Shown one piece after another: positions 23,733-32,952 of a DNA stretch of 64,000 bases. The notes below the pieces were generated by a model. The model saw nothing but the letters and a program-made list of their open reading frames with translations, was not told the origin of the DNA and searched no databases. The DNA is from Terriglobia bacterium. GTDB taxonomy: Bacteria; Acidobacteriota; Terriglobia; Terriglobales; Acidobacteriaceae. Location of the stretch: contig JAIQGL010000021.1 in assembly GCA_020072585.1 (NCBI GenBank), positions 1-64,000 on the forward strand, written 5' to 3'. Positions within the stretch are counted from its first letter, which is position 1, and each line of letters starts with the position of its first letter. The position numbers and the translations under genes are program-made.

Positions 23733-23957
23733 CTATTTTGGCGGTGCAGGCGCGGGGCCTTCCGGCTGGCAAACGCCCGTGGTGTTGCCGTTAAACAGAC
23801 CAAAACAAAAACATGGCTTCTTGCAGGTATCAAGATTGGTGCAGGCGCTGCCACAGGCGAGAACTGCATGCGTGCCTGTTCCCAGTTGACGCGCGGACAT
23901 GGCGCTTGCTGAAAGCACAGCCGTCAACATAGCAGCCAGTAATATTTTTTGGGCCAT
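23733..23957 (-). CDS. Secreted small cysteine-rich protein, knottin-like (copy 1)
   Basis: AGAGGA precedes the ATG. The 74-residue protein has a signal peptide (MAQKILLAAMLTAVLSASAM, cleaved after SA), then a core with Cys at 35, 39, 45, 49, 51 and 63, spacing 3-5-3-1-11, and a QPEGPAPAPPK tail. The identical first five Cys positions in both copies, with diverged residues between them, show that the cysteine frame is what is kept. It is the first gene of a two-gene unit divergent from xseA. I know of no named bacterial family for it. Confidence 0.7.
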   Translation of the reverse strand: MAQKILLAAMLTAVLSASAMSARQLGTGTHAVLACGSACTNLDTCKKPCFCFGLFNGNTTGVCQPEGPAPAPPK

Positions 23958-24119
23958 AACTGATCCTCTCCGTTTTCAAAGTCAGGGACAGCGGTTCTTT
24001 TCATCTAGCTGCCTTCATCGTAACGCTGAAGACTTCCATTGAGTCTCTTTTTCTATCCCAATTTTCGGCCAGTGGACCGTTTTGGAACGCCATCTTCTTT
24101 ACTGCTAAACTGACTCGAG

Positions 24120-25496
24120 ATGTCCTTTGCTGACCAGCTTGGCTTCACCTTTGAGCAGGCGCCATCACGCCGCATCTGGCGCGTTGGCGATTTGGTGAGT
24201 GCAGTGCGCACCACGGTGGAGCGCGGCTATACCGATGTCTGGGTGGAAGGCGAGATTTCCAATTTCCGCCCGTCTGAATCCGGGCATCTTTACTTCACGA
24301 TGAAAGATGGTGACGCGCAGCTTTCGATCGTGATGTTTCGCAGCCAGGCCCGCCTGTTGCGGTTTCGTCCGGAGAGCGGCATGCAGGTCATCGCTCGTGG
24401 GCGCGTCACGATCTATGACGCACGCGGCCAACTTCAGCTCTCGGCAGAATTCCTGGAGCCCGTGGGCGCAGGCGCGCTGCAACTGGCTTTTGAGCAGCTC
24501 AAGGCGAAACTGGCGCAGGAAGGGTTGTTTGATGCCACCCGGCGCAAACTCATACCTCCGCTACCGCGACGGATCGGCATTGTCACTTCGCCGCGCGGCG
24601 CGGCGCTGCAGGACATGCTCAACATTCTTGGCCGCCGGCATGAAAATGTCGGCATCCTGATCTACCCGGCGCAGGTGCAGGGCGAGACGGCCGCGGAGGA
24701 AGTTTCAGGCGGGATCAAGTATTTTAATCGCGCGAAGAACGTCGATGTAATCATCGTGGCCAGGGGCGGTGGCTCAATCGAAGACCTGGCGGCCTTCAAC
24801 CATGAAGGTCTTGCGCGCACAATCGCCGCTTCCGCGCTGCCGGTGATCTCCGCGGTGGGGCATGAAACTGACTTCACCATTGCCGACTTTGTCGCAGACC
24901 TGCGCGCCCCCACACCTTCCGCCGCCGCCGAGCTGGTGATTGAATCCAAGCACCAGTTGGCGGAGCATCTTGCGCACCTGCACCAGAGATTGGACCGGGC
25001 CACGCGCTACCGGATGCTGATGGCGCGGAACCATCTTCAGAAACTGGCGCAGCACGGCGCTTTTGCGCGAATACAAGATCTGATGGTCCGGCGGGCGCAA
25101 CGTCTTGACGAGATGGCCTACCGGTTGGCTGCAAACTACCGTGCCCTGCTGCATGACTATCATCGCCGGCTCGATATTGCCGCATCCCGGGTGCGGCACT
25201 TTGATTTCCAGCGCTCGCTGGCCGTGGTCCGGGGCAAACTCGACGCCAGCATGGAAGCGGTAACTAACGCTTTCCGTACTCAGCTTGCCACGCGCCGCGC
25301 CCACACTGAGCGGCTGTCAGCCCAGTTGGATGCGCTCTCTCCAGTCAGGATACTCGAGCGTGGTTACGCGCTGGTGTTCGACTCCAGTGGTGCGTTAGTA
25401 AAAGACGCAGCGCAACTTGCGCCCGGGGCGGAGATTTCAGCGCGTATGGCACGTGGCGGCTTTACGGCAGAAGTGAAATCCACGAAAAACGACTAA
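24120..25496 (+). CDS. xseA: Exodeoxyribonuclease VII large subunit
   Basis: XseA with several XseB subunits degrades single-stranded DNA. The 458-residue protein has an N-terminal OB domain (DVWVEGEISNFRPSESGHLYFTMKD). The catalytic core follows with RRIGIVTSPRGAALQDMLNIL, VDVIIVARGGGSIEDLAAFN and PVISAVGHETDFTIADFVADLRAPTPSAAAEL, and a coiled-coil C-terminal domain ends in RILERGYALVFDSSG. The small subunit gene xseB, often adjacent, is not here; glmM follows after 18 bases. Confidence 0.95.
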   Translation: MSFADQLGFTFEQAPSRRIWRVGDLVSAVRTTVERGYTDVWVEGEISNFRPSESGHLYFTMKDGDAQLSIVMFRSQARLLRFRPESGMQVIARGRVTIYDARGQLQLSAEFLEPVGAGALQLAFEQLKAKLAQEGLFDATRRKLIPPLPRRIGIVTSPRGAALQDMLNILGRRHENVGILIYPAQVQGETAAEEVSGGIKYFNRAKNVDVIIVARGGGSIEDLAAFNHEGLARTIAASALPVISAVGHETDFTIADFVADLRAPTPSAAAELVIESKHQLAEHLAHLHQRLDRATRYRMLMARNHLQKLAQHGAFARIQDLMVRRAQRLDEMAYRLAANYRALLHDYHRRLDIAASRVRHFDFQRSLAVVRGKLDASMEAVTNAFRTQLATRRAHTERLSAQLDALSPVRILERGYALVFDSSGALVKDAAQLAPGAEISARMARGGFTAEVKSTKND

Positions 25497-25514
25497 CAAA
25501 AAGCAGGAGCATCT

Positions 25515-26873
25515 TTGAGAAAACTTTTTGGCACAGATGGAATCCGCGGTGTCGCGGGAGAATATCCGCTCGATAAAAAAACTGTGTATGCCGCCGGACG
25601 CGCCCTGGGTGACCATCTTCCTGCCGGGCCGCGACGCGTGGTCCTCGGGCAGGATACGCGTGAATCGAGCGGCTGGATCGCCGACACATTGGCCGCAGGG
25701 CTGCGCGATACCGGAGTCGAGACGGCAAGCGCAGGCGTGGTCCCCACACCGGCCATCGCGTATCTCACGCATTCCCACGGCTTTTCCGCTGGCGTGGTGA
25801 TCTCGGCTTCGCATAATCCGTGGCGGGACAATGGCATCAAGGTTTTTGGCGGCGACGGTTACAAGCTGCCGGACCAGGTTGAACTCGAAATCGAAACCGA
25901 AATATTCTCGTTGCTCAATCACAGTGCTGCCGCGCCAAACGCCGCGCTGAAACCTTCTCTTCCCGGTGATTCAGCTCTGCGCCTGGACTATCTCAACTGG
26001 CTGGCGCGCGCGATTCCCGGAGCTGAGCGTCTCCGCATTGTGGTGGATTGCGCCAACGGAGCAGCTACCACGGTGGCTCCTGATGTCTTCCGGCGTTCCG
26101 GCGCTCACGCAGACTTCACCCACTGCGCGCCCGATGGCCGCAACATTAATGAAAATTGCGGCGCTCTGCATCCTGAGGTTGTAGCGCAGGAAGTTGTTGC
26201 GCGGAAAGCCGACCTGGGCATTTGTTTTGATGGCGATGCCGACCGCGCTCTTTTTGCCGACAGCAGCGGCAAGGTGGTGGATGGAGACGCAGTCATGCTG
26301 CTGCTGGCGCGCGACCTCCAGCGTCGCGGCGAGCTCTCCAATGAAACCGTTGTAGCCACCACAATGTCCAACATGGGGCTGGAGATCGCGCTGCGGGAAG
26401 CTTCCATCAAAATGCTGCGCGCCCCGGTTGGCGATAAATACGTGCTGGAGGAGATGCGCAAGACCGGGGCGGTGCTGGGCGGGGAACAATCCGGGCACAT
26501 TATTCTTTCCCGCGAAGCCACAACGGGAGACGGTGTGCTCACCGCCATCCACGTGCTGGCCATTGTTGCCGCAAGCGGCCGCTCGCTGGCGCAGCTGGTT
26601 TCCGGGCTGAAAGTTTTTCCGCAGACCATCAAGAATGTCCGTGTGAAAGAGAAGCGCCCTCTGGACCAGCTTCCAGAGGTCATGGCCGCGATACGGAACG
26701 CGGAGCAGCAGCTGAAAGGCAATGGACGCGTGAACGTGCGTTATTCCGGAACGGAGTCGCTGGCCCGTGTAATGGTGGAGGCGGAGACGGAAGAAACCGT
26801 GCATCGCCTGGCTGGCCAGATTGCGGCAGCACTGGAAGACGCGATCGGGCTGGGTGTGCCTTCTGCCCATTGA
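25515..26873 (+). CDS. glmM: Phosphoglucosamine mutase
   Basis: GlmM converts glucosamine-6-phosphate to glucosamine-1-phosphate for peptidoglycan and LPS precursors. It starts at a TTG preceded by AGGAG five bases upstream. Motifs: KLFGTDGIRGVAGEYPLD; the phosphoserine loop VVISASHNPWRDNGIK (active Ser at residue 99); the Mg-binding CFDGDADRALF; and the phosphate-binding RYSGTESLARVMVE. Length 452 is normal. It probably forms an operon with xseA upstream and the small membrane protein gene downstream. Confidence 0.95.
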   Translation: MRKLFGTDGIRGVAGEYPLDKKTVYAAGRALGDHLPAGPRRVVLGQDTRESSGWIADTLAAGLRDTGVETASAGVVPTPAIAYLTHSHGFSAGVVISASHNPWRDNGIKVFGGDGYKLPDQVELEIETEIFSLLNHSAAAPNAALKPSLPGDSALRLDYLNWLARAIPGAERLRIVVDCANGAATTVAPDVFRRSGAHADFTHCAPDGRNINENCGALHPEVVAQEVVARKADLGICFDGDADRALFADSSGKVVDGDAVMLLLARDLQRRGELSNETVVATTMSNMGLEIALREASIKMLRAPVGDKYVLEEMRKTGAVLGGEQSGHIILSREATTGDGVLTAIHVLAIVAASGRSLAQLVSGLKVFPQTIKNVRVKEKRPLDQLPEVMAAIRNAEQQLKGNGRVNVRYSGTESLARVMVEAETEETVHRLAGQIAAALEDAIGLGVPSAH

Positions 26874-26877
26874 ACTG

Positions 26878-27183
26878 GTGCCTCCGCGCAAGAAACGGCT
26901 GAAGCCGCGGACTGTGGTTCTTGTCCTGATCTTGTTGGCGGCTTTTGTGTTGAGCCCGTTTCTCCGTTCAGCCCTGGGCGTGGGCGTGGGAGTAGCGCTC
27001 GCCGTCGTCTATGTTCTTGCCTACCTGTTTGCGGTGGTGATGCTGCCGCTCATTTTTTTCTCGCTGGCAAGGTTTGCTTATGTGGTTTTTCTCAGGCCGT
27101 ATGTGCGCGTGTGGCACATCAACCGCATTCGTAATGCGCGGCATTTGAAAGAAGTCATGCGCCGCGGACGAAGGGACGAATAG
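26878..27183 (+). CDS. Small membrane protein after glmM (101 aa)
   Basis: A GTG start four bases after the glmM stop gives MPPRKKRLKPRTVVLVLILL, a basic N-terminus leading into a first helix. A second and third hydrophobic stretch follow (GVGVGVALAVVYVLAYLFAV, MLPLIFFSLARFAYVVFL), and a basic C-terminal tail closes it (RIRNARHLKEVMRRGRRDE). The gene ends directly against the convergent polA stop. No known domain is recognised. Confidence comes from operon position and composition. Confidence 0.6.
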   Translation: MPPRKKRLKPRTVVLVLILLAAFVLSPFLRSALGVGVGVALAVVYVLAYLFAVVMLPLIFFSLARFAYVVFLRPYVRVWHINRIRNARHLKEVMRRGRRDE

Positions 27184-29958
27184 CTACTCCACGTCGCGCC
27201 AGTTCAGTCCCACGCCCAGCTCCACCAGCAGCGGGACACTGAGCTTGTGAACATTTTCCATCCTGTCGCGAACCAGCGCGCGCATCGTCTCGATCTCAGC
27301 CGCGGGCACCTCAAAGAGCAATTCGTCATGCACTTGGAGCAGCATGCGCGACTTCAATTTGCGTGCGCGCAGCTCCTGGTCAATATGTATCATGGCCAGC
27401 TTGATCAGGTCAGCCGCGGTGCCCTGCAACGGCGTGTTCACGGCGGTGCGTTCGGCAAACCCGCGCATATTCGCGTTCTTGCTGTTGATGTCTGGAATGG
27501 GACGCGAGCGGCCAAACAGGGTCTTTACGCTCTGTTCACGGCGCGTCTCTTCCAGGGTGCGATCAATAAAGCGGCGGACGCCGGCATATTTCTCAAAATA
27601 TGCGTCGATGAATTTCTTGGCCTCGCGCTGTTCGATGCCGAGCTGCTGTGACAGCCCGAAGGGCGAGAGTCCGTAGACAATGCCAAAATTTACGGCTTTG
27701 GCGCGGCGGCGGTGTTCGGCATCAATCAGCATAGGTGGCACGCCAAAGACCTGCGAAGCCGTGAGCGCATGAATGTCATCGCCACGCCGGAAGGCCTCCG
27801 TAAGCAGCGGATCTTCAGAGAAATGTGCCAGCAGGCGCAACTCGATCTGCGAATAGTCGGCGGAGAGCAGAGAATATCCGGGTTCAGCGATAAACGCCGC
27901 TCGTATCTCGCGACCCAGCTCGGTGCGGATAGGGATATTCTGCAAGTTCGGGTTGGTCGATGACAGCCGCCCTGTGGTGGTGCCAGTCTGGTTGAACGTA
28001 GTGTGCACACGCCCGGTGCGCGGATCAATGAGCAGCGGGAGAGAATCCACATAAGTGCTCTTGAGTTTTGAGAGCTGGCGATAATCCAGCACCAGGCGCG
28101 GCACCTCATGCGTTTCTGAAAGCGCTTCCAGGACATCCACGGCGGTTGAAATCGTCTTGCCTTTTCCGTACTTTACCGGTTTGGGCAGGTTGAGCTGGTT
28201 GAAGAGAACGTCGCCAAGCTGCTTGGGAGAATTGATGTTAAACGTGGCGCCGGCTTTCTCGTGGATCTCACGCGCCTTGGCGTCACATTGAGTTTCCAGA
28301 TCAACGGAGAGCTTGCCCAGCATCTGGCGGTCAATCTTCACGCCCGCTTGCTCCATGCGGACCAGCACCGGTACCAGCGGCAGATCGATCTGCTCATAGA
28401 GCGGCATCTGGCCGGCGGCCTCCACTTCCTTGCGCAAAACCGGAGCAATGCGTCCAGTCACGTCGGCGGCTTCAGCCACTGATTTGGAAAGATTCAGGTT
28501 GAAGCTGCGCACCGCAATCTCCGCCAGCGAGTGGTTGGTGTATGTGGGATTGATCAGATAAGAGTAGAGCATCGGCTCATCGCGGACCCCGGCAAGTTCC
28601 ACGCCGTGCGCCTCCAATTGACGGAGTGCGGTTTTGTAGTCATGGATCGCCTTGGGAATGCCGGCATTATTCAGCAGCGTTTTCAAGTCGCTGGAGATTG
28701 CGTCATCCCGCAGGACGGCGCTGAAGGCCTTGCCCTGTTCAGCGGAGAGCGCAATTTTCAGCGGCGCCAGGGCATCCGGCCCGGTTGCCGCTGGAGGCCC
28801 ATCAAAAAGCAGATCGCCTGACTTTTGCTCGGCCTCTTCTTCCGGCTCTTCTGCTTCGGTTTTGGCTTTGGCCGCAACGGTGAATTCAAACGCGATGGCG
28901 AGAGAGGCCTTTGCCTTGGCCAGCGCCTTGAGGTCTTTCGGCGTCAGGTCGCGATACTCCGTCTCTCGCACCTCCATCACCGGCGCCAGCTCTTTGAGCA
29001 GCGTGGTGAATTCAAGCTCACTGAAGAGTGCGCGCAGCGCGTCCGTATCGGGCTCGCCCGCAATCATCTTGTCCAGGTCCAGGGGAATGTCAACGTTTTG
29101 GTCGATGGTAACGAGCTGCTTGCTCCAGAGAATGGTGTCTTTGTTGTTCAGAAGCGATTCGCGGTAGGTCTTGCGCTCAACTTCTTCAGCGTGCTCCAGC
29201 GCGTTATCCAGGGTGCCAAAGCGCTTGATGATCTCCACCGACCCCTTGTCGCCAATTCCCGGCGCGCCGGGAATATTGTCAATGGAGTCGCCGCGCAGCG
29301 CCATCACGTCAATCACCTGTTCCGGGCGCACGCCGAGGATTTCTTCCACCTTGGCCATGTCGCAAATCAAATTGTCCTTGGGCGGATTCAGTACGCAGAT
29401 CTTGTCATTCACCAGCTGGAGCATGTCCTTGTCACTGGAGACGACAAACACACGATAAGACTGCTCGGCCGCTTTGCGGCTGAGCGTGCCAATCACATCA
29501 TCGGCCTCAAAGCCCTGCGACTCCAGGATGGGAATGCGGTAAGCCTCCAGCGCGCGCCGGATATATGGGACCTGTTGTACAAGATCGTGCGGCATTTCTT
29601 TGCGCTGCGCCTTGTAGCCGTGGTACTCCACTTCTTTGAAGGTCTGCGTCTTGATGTCGAACTTGCGGACGGAGGTCACGGCCTTCGCCTGCTCGTCGCG
29701 GAAGGTGGGACCGGCAACGTCAAAGACCGCAGCCAGGTATTCCGGATTAAAGTCCCCGCGCAGCTTGCGCAGCATATTTACAAAAACGTAGGTCGCGGCG
29801 GTGGGAACGCCCTTTTTGGTGGACATGGGCCGCTGCCGGGCCATGGCATGATAGGCGCGAAAGATGAAGGACATCGTGTCCATGAGAAAGACACGGCCCT
29901 TCTGTGCGGACTCAGGAACGTTTGCCAGAGGATTAGTAGCCAAGAGATCAGTAACCAA
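27184..29958 (-). CDS. polA: DNA polymerase I, proofreading domain degenerate
   Basis: PolA fills gaps and removes RNA primers. The N-terminal 5'-3' nuclease domain is intact (FIFRAYHAMARQRPMST, ESQGFEADDVIGTLS, ALRGDSIDNIPGAPGIGDKG). The polymerase domain has DYSQIELRLLAHFSEDPLL, RRAKAVNFGIVYGLSPFGLS and LLQVHDELLFEVP. The middle 3'-5' exonuclease domain lacks its metal residues: the usual DTE motif reads SLAIAFEFTV near residue 353 and is followed by an acidic insert (EAEEPEEEAEQ). This matches polymerases without proofreading, such as Taq. 924 residues, normal length. Confidence 0.95.
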   Translation of the reverse strand: MVTDLLATNPLANVPESAQKGRVFLMDTMSFIFRAYHAMARQRPMSTKKGVPTAATYVFVNMLRKLRGDFNPEYLAAVFDVAGPTFRDEQAKAVTSVRKFDIKTQTFKEVEYHGYKAQRKEMPHDLVQQVPYIRRALEAYRIPILESQGFEADDVIGTLSRKAAEQSYRVFVVSSDKDMLQLVNDKICVLNPPKDNLICDMAKVEEILGVRPEQVIDVMALRGDSIDNIPGAPGIGDKGSVEIIKRFGTLDNALEHAEEVERKTYRESLLNNKDTILWSKQLVTIDQNVDIPLDLDKMIAGEPDTDALRALFSELEFTTLLKELAPVMEVRETEYRDLTPKDLKALAKAKASLAIAFEFTVAAKAKTEAEEPEEEAEQKSGDLLFDGPPAATGPDALAPLKIALSAEQGKAFSAVLRDDAISSDLKTLLNNAGIPKAIHDYKTALRQLEAHGVELAGVRDEPMLYSYLINPTYTNHSLAEIAVRSFNLNLSKSVAEAADVTGRIAPVLRKEVEAAGQMPLYEQIDLPLVPVLVRMEQAGVKIDRQMLGKLSVDLETQCDAKAREIHEKAGATFNINSPKQLGDVLFNQLNLPKPVKYGKGKTISTAVDVLEALSETHEVPRLVLDYRQLSKLKSTYVDSLPLLIDPRTGRVHTTFNQTGTTTGRLSSTNPNLQNIPIRTELGREIRAAFIAEPGYSLLSADYSQIELRLLAHFSEDPLLTEAFRRGDDIHALTASQVFGVPPMLIDAEHRRRAKAVNFGIVYGLSPFGLSQQLGIEQREAKKFIDAYFEKYAGVRRFIDRTLEETRREQSVKTLFGRSRPIPDINSKNANMRGFAERTAVNTPLQGTAADLIKLAMIHIDQELRARKLKSRMLLQVHDELLFEVPAAEIETMRALVRDRMENVHKLSVPLLVELGVGLNWRDVE

Positions 29959-30011
29959 GACAAAATTCTATCCTAAACGGCGTGAACGTGAGTTTTGCTA
30001 AAATCGCCTGC

Positions 30012-30488
30012 GTGACCACGCTCAATGCAACTCTCATTCAGGATTTCACGTGCAATTACCAGAATTCAGCCAAGAAGATTCATGAGTTGGTCGATCCGCT
30101 CTCAGAAGAGCAGATCTGGACCAGGCCGTATCCATACGGCAACAGTATTGGCAATCTGGTGCTGCATTTGACTGGCAATCTCAACAACTACTTTGGCGCG
30201 GAAATGGGCGGGACAGGCTACGTGCGTAACCGTCCGCTGGAGTTTGCCGAGACATCGCGCATTGCGAAAGATGAACTGTTGAAACGCTTCGACGAGGCGA
30301 TTGCCATTGTGGCAGCGGTGCTTCTGCAACAGTCAGAAAGCGATTGGGGCGCCGCGTATGCAGCGAAGGGAATGGAAGAGATTACCAATCGGTTCAGCGC
30401 CTTTCTCCACTGTGCGGGGCATATTTACCACCATATCGGCCAGATGATTTATTTGTGCAAAGAACTGGAGAGGCAGAGCCGCTCATGA
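30012..30488 (+). CDS. DinB-superfamily protein
   Basis: DinB-like proteins are four-helix bundles that bind a divalent metal through three His. The visible candidates are LVLHLTGNLNNYFG near residue 48 and GHIYHHIGQM near residue 135. I place the start at the GTG at 30012 (MTTLNATLIQDF by translation), which matches the usual N-terminus of the family; an ATG at 29982 adds ten residues. No enzymatic role can be given; some members are thiol transferases. It is divergent from polA. Confidence 0.75.
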   Translation: MTTLNATLIQDFTCNYQNSAKKIHELVDPLSEEQIWTRPYPYGNSIGNLVLHLTGNLNNYFGAEMGGTGYVRNRPLEFAETSRIAKDELLKRFDEAIAIVAAVLLQQSESDWGAAYAAKGMEEITNRFSAFLHCAGHIYHHIGQMIYLCKELERQSRS

Positions 30489-30519
30489 GGTGATCGGAAA
30501 ACAAAAGCCGTTTTAAAGA

Positions 30520-30721
30520 CTTGTCATTCTGAGCGGAGCAGGAGTGCAGGCGACGGCGCAGTCGAAGAATCCCGAGTATGCTGGTTGTGACCATGAAGTT
30601 ACAGGGAGTTCTACCGAAACAGTATGGAGAGAACGCCTTGACGCAGCAATCGCGGAGGACAATGCACCGCGATCCTTCGGCGCGCGCGCCTCTTCACGCG
30701 CGCATCGCTCAGGATGACAAG
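30520..30721. repeat. MITE-like element with 16-base terminal inverted repeats
   Basis: CTTGTCATTCTGAGCG (30520-30535) and CGCTCAGGATGACAAG (30706-30721) are inverted with 15 of 16 matches. They frame about 170 bases with no gene. The element lies between the DinB gene and the 3' end of era. Confidence 0.65.
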
Positions 30722-30723
30722 AT

Positions 30724-31665
30724 TTAAATTGTCGGCTTCCCTTTCTCAGTCAGGTTCTCCAGCTGCCGCCGCCAATCCAGTTCCTCCACAAACGCCGCTG
30801 ACTGACGCCAGCCGGCTTTGACCTTTACGAAAAGCTCCAGGTAGACCTTTTTGCCGAAGCGCTTTTCCAGCTCCATGCGCGCGGAGGTGCCCATCTGTTT
30901 GAGCTTCTGCCCACCTTTGCCGATCAGGATGGCCTTTTGGCTGTCGCGTTCGCAAAAAATTGCGGCCGCAATGCGCAGCAGCTTTGGCAGGTCTTCAAAG
31001 CGCTCAACGATGACCGCTGTCGCATAGGGAACTTCCTTGCCGGTCTGGAGCAGAACTTTTTCACGGATGATTTCCGAGGCCAGAAAGCGTTCCGGCTGAT
31101 CAGTAAGCTGGTCGTCAGGAAAATAGGGCGGGCTTGGGGGCAGGGCGCTTACGACTTTATCTAACAGCACGTCAAGCCCTTCACCCTTCATGGCGGAGAT
31201 GGGAATCACCTCTTGAAACGCATGCAGTTTGCTGTAGCGCTCGATCACGGGCAGCAGTCTCTCTTTATGCAGCTTGTCCACTTTGTTGAGCAGCAGAAAG
31301 ACCGGGGCGCCTGACCGCTTTACCAGTTCCAGCACCTGTTCATCGGCTTCACCAAATCGCTCCGTGGCGTCCACGATCAGCAGAACAAGATCCCGGCTTT
31401 CAAGAGCGGCGTGGATTTCCTGCATCATCTTGCGGTTCAGGCGGCTGTCTGGTTTGTGGACGCCGGGCGTATCGATGAAAACAATCTGGCCGGCAGGACG
31501 CTTGCGCTGGGCCTTTACGTTGAGAATGCCCTGAATATTCATCCGCGTGGTCTGCGGCTTTTCCGTGACGATAGCGATCTTCTCGCCAACCAGTGCGTTG
31601 AGCAGCGTGCTCTTGCCTGCGTTGGGGCGGCCAATAATGGAGACAAAGCCTGCGCGATGCGCCAT
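30724..31665 (-). CDS. era: GTPase Era
   Basis: Era is an essential GTPase that binds the 3' end of 16S rRNA during 30S assembly. G motifs: GRPNAGKSTLLNAL (P-loop), QTTRMNIQG region (switch I Thr), FIDTPGVH and NKVD. The C-terminal KH domain is clear: AILIGKGGQKLKQMGTSARM. 313 residues, normal. The start is one base from the corC stop; it is the last gene of the phoH-ybeY-corC-era unit. Confidence 0.97.
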   Translation of the reverse strand: MAHRAGFVSIIGRPNAGKSTLLNALVGEKIAIVTEKPQTTRMNIQGILNVKAQRKRPAGQIVFIDTPGVHKPDSRLNRKMMQEIHAALESRDLVLLIVDATERFGEADEQVLELVKRSGAPVFLLLNKVDKLHKERLLPVIERYSKLHAFQEVIPISAMKGEGLDVLLDKVVSALPPSPPYFPDDQLTDQPERFLASEIIREKVLLQTGKEVPYATAVIVERFEDLPKLLRIAAAIFCERDSQKAILIGKGGQKLKQMGTSARMELEKRFGKKVYLELFVKVKAGWRQSAAFVEELDWRRQLENLTEKGKPTI

Positions 31666-32952
31666 TTATGCCCGGACCTGTCTGGCGGGCTCTTCATTTC
31701 TGCCAGCCGGTGAACGGCTGACGCGCACCTTTTCTATCTTGCGGTCGGTTGATTCCAGGATTTCAAAACGCAGCCCTTCATCTTCAATGACCTCGCCCGG
31801 TTGAAGGATGCGGCCGGCGATTGCGCTGACCAGTCCCCCGATGGTGGCGGTATCGCGCCAGTCAAGGCGCACGTCAAAGAGGTCTTGCAGGCGGCCGACA
31901 TCCACCGTGCCCTGCATTACGTAAGCGCTGTCGCCTTCACGGACGATGTCCTGTGACTGCTCATGCTCGTCGCGTATTTCGCCAACGATCTCTTCCACCA
32001 GGTCCTCAAGCGTCACCAGGCCGGCAACCGCTCCGTATTCGTCGATCACAACCGCCATATGAATATTGTCCTTCTGCATTTCACGCAGCAGCTGCGAGGT
32101 CATTTTGGTTTCAGGAACAAAAAGCACCGGACGCACCAGTTTGGCCACGGTGGTAATGCGAGCCTGATCATCAGGAAGCTGAATGAGATCATGCGCCAGC
32201 ACCATTCCCAGGATGTGATCAATGTTAGTGGAATACACCGGGATGCGCGAATGAGGCTTCTCTCGCAGAAGGTTTGTAAACTCCTCAATGGTGGTGGTGG
32301 AGGGAACGGCAAAGATATTGGGGCGCGGCGTCATCACTTCGCGCACGGTCTTGTCGCCAAACTCGACGACCGATTGAATGAGCTGGCGGTCGCTCTCCTG
32401 CAAGATCCCCTCTTCTTCCGCGGCTTCAATCAGCGCATCCACGGCCTCGGAAGGGTGCTCCGGCTCTTCTGGCTCGTGCGGTTCCGCAAGTGCAGCCACG
32501 GAAAGCCCAAAGCCAAGCGCCACGGTGATGGGCACCATGAGATAAATCAGGCCTTGCATGAGCGGAACAAAATGGACCAGCCATGTCCCCCGCGTGCGCG
32601 TGAAGAGCACATACGGCAGCAGACGATTACAAAGAATGATGACCAGAATAATGCCGATAAACGCCTGAACAATTTCCGGCCAGATCCAGCGGGTGTCATG
32701 GAAGACAAGATAGCCGATGAGAAAAGCAATGGTCGCGGTGATCAACTGGGTCAGGACGGCGAAGGTAAGGGCCGCGCGGCTGGTGGCACGAAGCAAGCGA
32801 GGCTCGACCAACTTTTCAAAGGCTTCAATGTTTTCCTGAAACTCACGGCTCAGAAATTTGCCGCTTTCGGTATAAAGCCGGTCCACGTAAGAGACCAGCA
32901 CCAGAAGCGCGCAGAGAACCATGACCGCGGTGTAAAGAGCAGCCAGAGTCAT
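31666..32952 (-). CDS. CNNM/CorC-type transporter-associated protein with CBS pair
   Basis: The 428-residue protein has N-terminal membrane helices (MTLAALYTAVMVLCALLVLV, ALTFAVLTQLITATIAFLIG), then a CNNM-like region. A CBS domain pair follows (TVREVMTPRPNIFAVPSTTT, ARITTVAKLVRPVLFVPETK with IDEYGAVAGLVTLEDLVEEI). A C-terminal CorC_HlyC domain (LFDVRLDWRDTATIGGLV) completes it. Such proteins are linked to Mg/Co efflux. Its start overlaps the ybeY stop in an ATGA arrangement. Confidence 0.85.
   Translation of the reverse strand: MTLAALYTAVMVLCALLVLVSYVDRLYTESGKFLSREFQENIEAFEKLVEPRLLRATSRAALTFAVLTQLITATIAFLIGYLVFHDTRWIWPEIVQAFIGIILVIILCNRLLPYVLFTRTRGTWLVHFVPLMQGLIYLMVPITVALGFGLSVAALAEPHEPEEPEHPSEAVDALIEAAEEEGILQESDRQLIQSVVEFGDKTVREVMTPRPNIFAVPSTTTIEEFTNLLREKPHSRIPVYSTNIDHILGMVLAHDLIQLPDDQARITTVAKLVRPVLFVPETKMTSQLLREMQKDNIHMAVVIDEYGAVAGLVTLEDLVEEIVGEIRDEHEQSQDIVREGDSAYVMQGTVDVGRLQDLFDVRLDWRDTATIGGLVSAIAGRILQPGEVIEDEGLRFEILESTDRKIEKVRVSRSPAGRNEEPARQVRA

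Noticed and set aside
28825-29976. 383-residue open frame on the plus strand
   Set aside because: Antisense to polA, whose domains are all recognisable; no family features in the antisense product.
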